Assembly (NCBI GenBank): GCA_964582085.1
Contig: CAZOPV010000022.1
Location: forward strand, 1-5,643
DNA length: 5,643 nucleotides
Reading direction: 5' to 3'
From: JADGNF01 sp964582085
GTDB lineage: Archaea > Thermoproteota > Bathyarchaeia > Bathyarchaeales > Bathycorpusculaceae
Both the position numbers and the translations under genes were made by a program. Numbering within the stretch: position 1 is the first letter of the stretch; every line of letters begins with the position of its first letter. Positions 4,900 to 5,643 of the stretch are shown here, in pieces. The notes beneath the pieces were generated by a model. It was not told the DNA's origin and searched no databases. It saw nothing but the letters and a program-made list of their open reading frames with translations.

Positions 4900-5643
4900 T
4901 CAAGTTTTTTGTTCTTCACCACATTTTTTGAGCAGTTTTTTCCATTGCTCATCAGTCCACCTCTGGATCTCTTCAAGCACAGCTTTGCCTTGCGGCTTGA
5001 AGAGGTGCCGGTAGCGTCCTTGACCGTTGAGGTATTCTATGACAGGCTTTTTCTTTTGAGGCGCCAATGCAATGAGTTTGCTGGGTGTTGACAGCTGATA
5101 TTGGCCGTTTATGGCTTCCCAAAGTGGGAATATACAAGCTTCCACTGCCAGTTTCGAATAGTGGATTGAATCTGCGGGTTCGCTTCGCCAACCTCTTGGG
5201 CAAGGAGCAAAGACGTGTAAAAACGCTGGTCCTTCAACTTCTAAGCCTTTGCGTACTTTTGTGAGCAAGTCTTTCCAGTAGTAGGGGGATGCTGTGGCCA
5301 CGTATTCAATGCTGTGCGCGACCATGATGTCGGTTATGGGTTTCTTGTGCTGCAATTTACCAGGTATGACTTTTCCAGCAGGAGATGTTGTTGTTGCTGC
5401 ACCCATGGGAGTCCCGCCACTTCTTTGTATACCTGTGTTCATGTAGCCTTCGTTATCGTAGAGGACAAACAGGAAATCGTGACCTCGTTCTACTGCACCT
5501 GACAATGCTTGGAAACCTATGTCGTAGGTTCCGCCATCGCCTGCAAATGCTATTATGTCAATGTGTTCTTTTAGTTGACCTTTACGTTTCAGAGCTTTAA
5601 GTGCCGCATCGATTCCTGCGGCGTTGGCAGCTGCAGTTTCAAA
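4900..5643 (-). CDS. porB: Pyruvate:ferredoxin oxidoreductase beta subunit (PorB), 5' end outside window
   Basis: The visible 247 residues are the C-terminal four fifths or so of PorB, the thiamine-diphosphate-binding subunit of pyruvate:ferredoxin oxidoreductase (pyruvate + CoA + oxidised ferredoxin to acetyl-CoA + CO2 + reduced ferredoxin; cytoplasmic). The TPP/Mg motif is complete: AGDGGTYDIG (visible residues 34-43) and, 20 residues on, YDNEGYMNTGIQRSGGTP (62-79). Further conserved blocks are IMVAHSIEYVATAS, GPAFLHVFAPCPRGWR and the C-terminal PVIEYLNGQGRYRHL with IQRWTDEQW. The N-terminal part with the cluster-binding cysteines lies beyond the right edge, probably with porA further upstream, since porB is usually last in the gamma-delta-alpha-beta order. 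Related 2-oxoacid oxidoreductases share the fold, but the NEGYMNTGIQRS stretch fits PorB best. It is the energy-metabolism neighbour here, with no visible link to the cohesin-dockerin genes. Confidence 0.96.
   Translation of the reverse strand, partial: FETAAANAAGIDAALKALKRKGQLKEHIDIIAFAGDGGTYDIGFQALSGAVERGHDFLFVLYDNEGYMNTGIQRSGGTPMGAATTTSPAGKVIPGKLQHKKPITDIMVAHSIEYVATASPYYWKDLLTKVRKGLEVEGPAFLHVFAPCPRGWRSEPADSIHYSKLAVEACIFPLWEAINGQYQLSTPSKLIALAPQKKKPVIEYLNGQGRYRHLFKPQGKAVLEEIQRWTDEQWKKLLKKCGEEQKT

Noticed and set aside
5314..5600. Two + strand frames opposite porB
   Set aside because: Cys/Leu-rich shadows of the conserved PorB coding strand.
1..5643. CRISPR array, insertion sequence, tRNA or rRNA
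   Set aside because: No regularly spaced repeats, no transposase frame, no terminal inverted repeats with target duplication, and no cloverleaf or rRNA sequence was seen.

Overview
The window most likely comes from an uncultivated archaeon, perhaps of the Bathyarchaeia (Thermoproteota) type; the exact lineage is an inference. The clues are a two-domain, membrane-anchored winged-helix regulator of the archaeal COG2512 kind, a C-terminal PEF-type surface-sorting tail, Shine-Dalgarno sites of the GGTGAT/GGAG type, TATA-like boxes about 25-35 bases before starts, U-tract terminators, and a pyruvate:ferredoxin oxidoreductase beta subunit of archaeal sequence type. Coding density is moderate and the intergenic DNA is AT-rich.

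Layout. Positions 1-394 hold no clear gene but contain two small stem-loops with a T-run and then a promoter. This promoter serves a PadR-family repressor gene (395-790, +) and carries a strong 13-bp inverted repeat at the expected transcription start, probably the repressor's own operator. Positions 791-1153 hold only a doubtful small Cys-rich reading frame on the minus strand. A secreted, sequon-rich protein ending in a dockerin-like duplicated calcium-loop domain follows (1154-1987, -). It is divergent from a two-gene + strand unit: a membrane-spanning regulator with an extracellular sensor-like domain and a cytoplasmic winged helix (2273-3226), then, overlapping by 4 bases, a surface-anchored cohesin-domain protein (3223-3873). 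Converging on that unit is an EamA/DMT-family transporter (-, coding part 3901-4773). The right edge holds the 3' part of porB (4900-5643, -).

How the parts may work together. The centre (about 1150-3875) reads as a possible surface module: a soluble secreted protein with a dockerin, a wall- or membrane-anchored protein with a cohesin, and a transmembrane regulator that could link an outside signal to transcription, all around one shared divergent promoter region. Cohesin-dockerin pairs outside cellulosomes are known in archaea (Archaeoglobus fulgidus). A minimal pair next to a membrane-anchored DNA-binding protein is the most interesting candidate system here; binding between the two proteins is inferred, not shown. 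PadR, the EamA transporter and porB look like unrelated neighbours.
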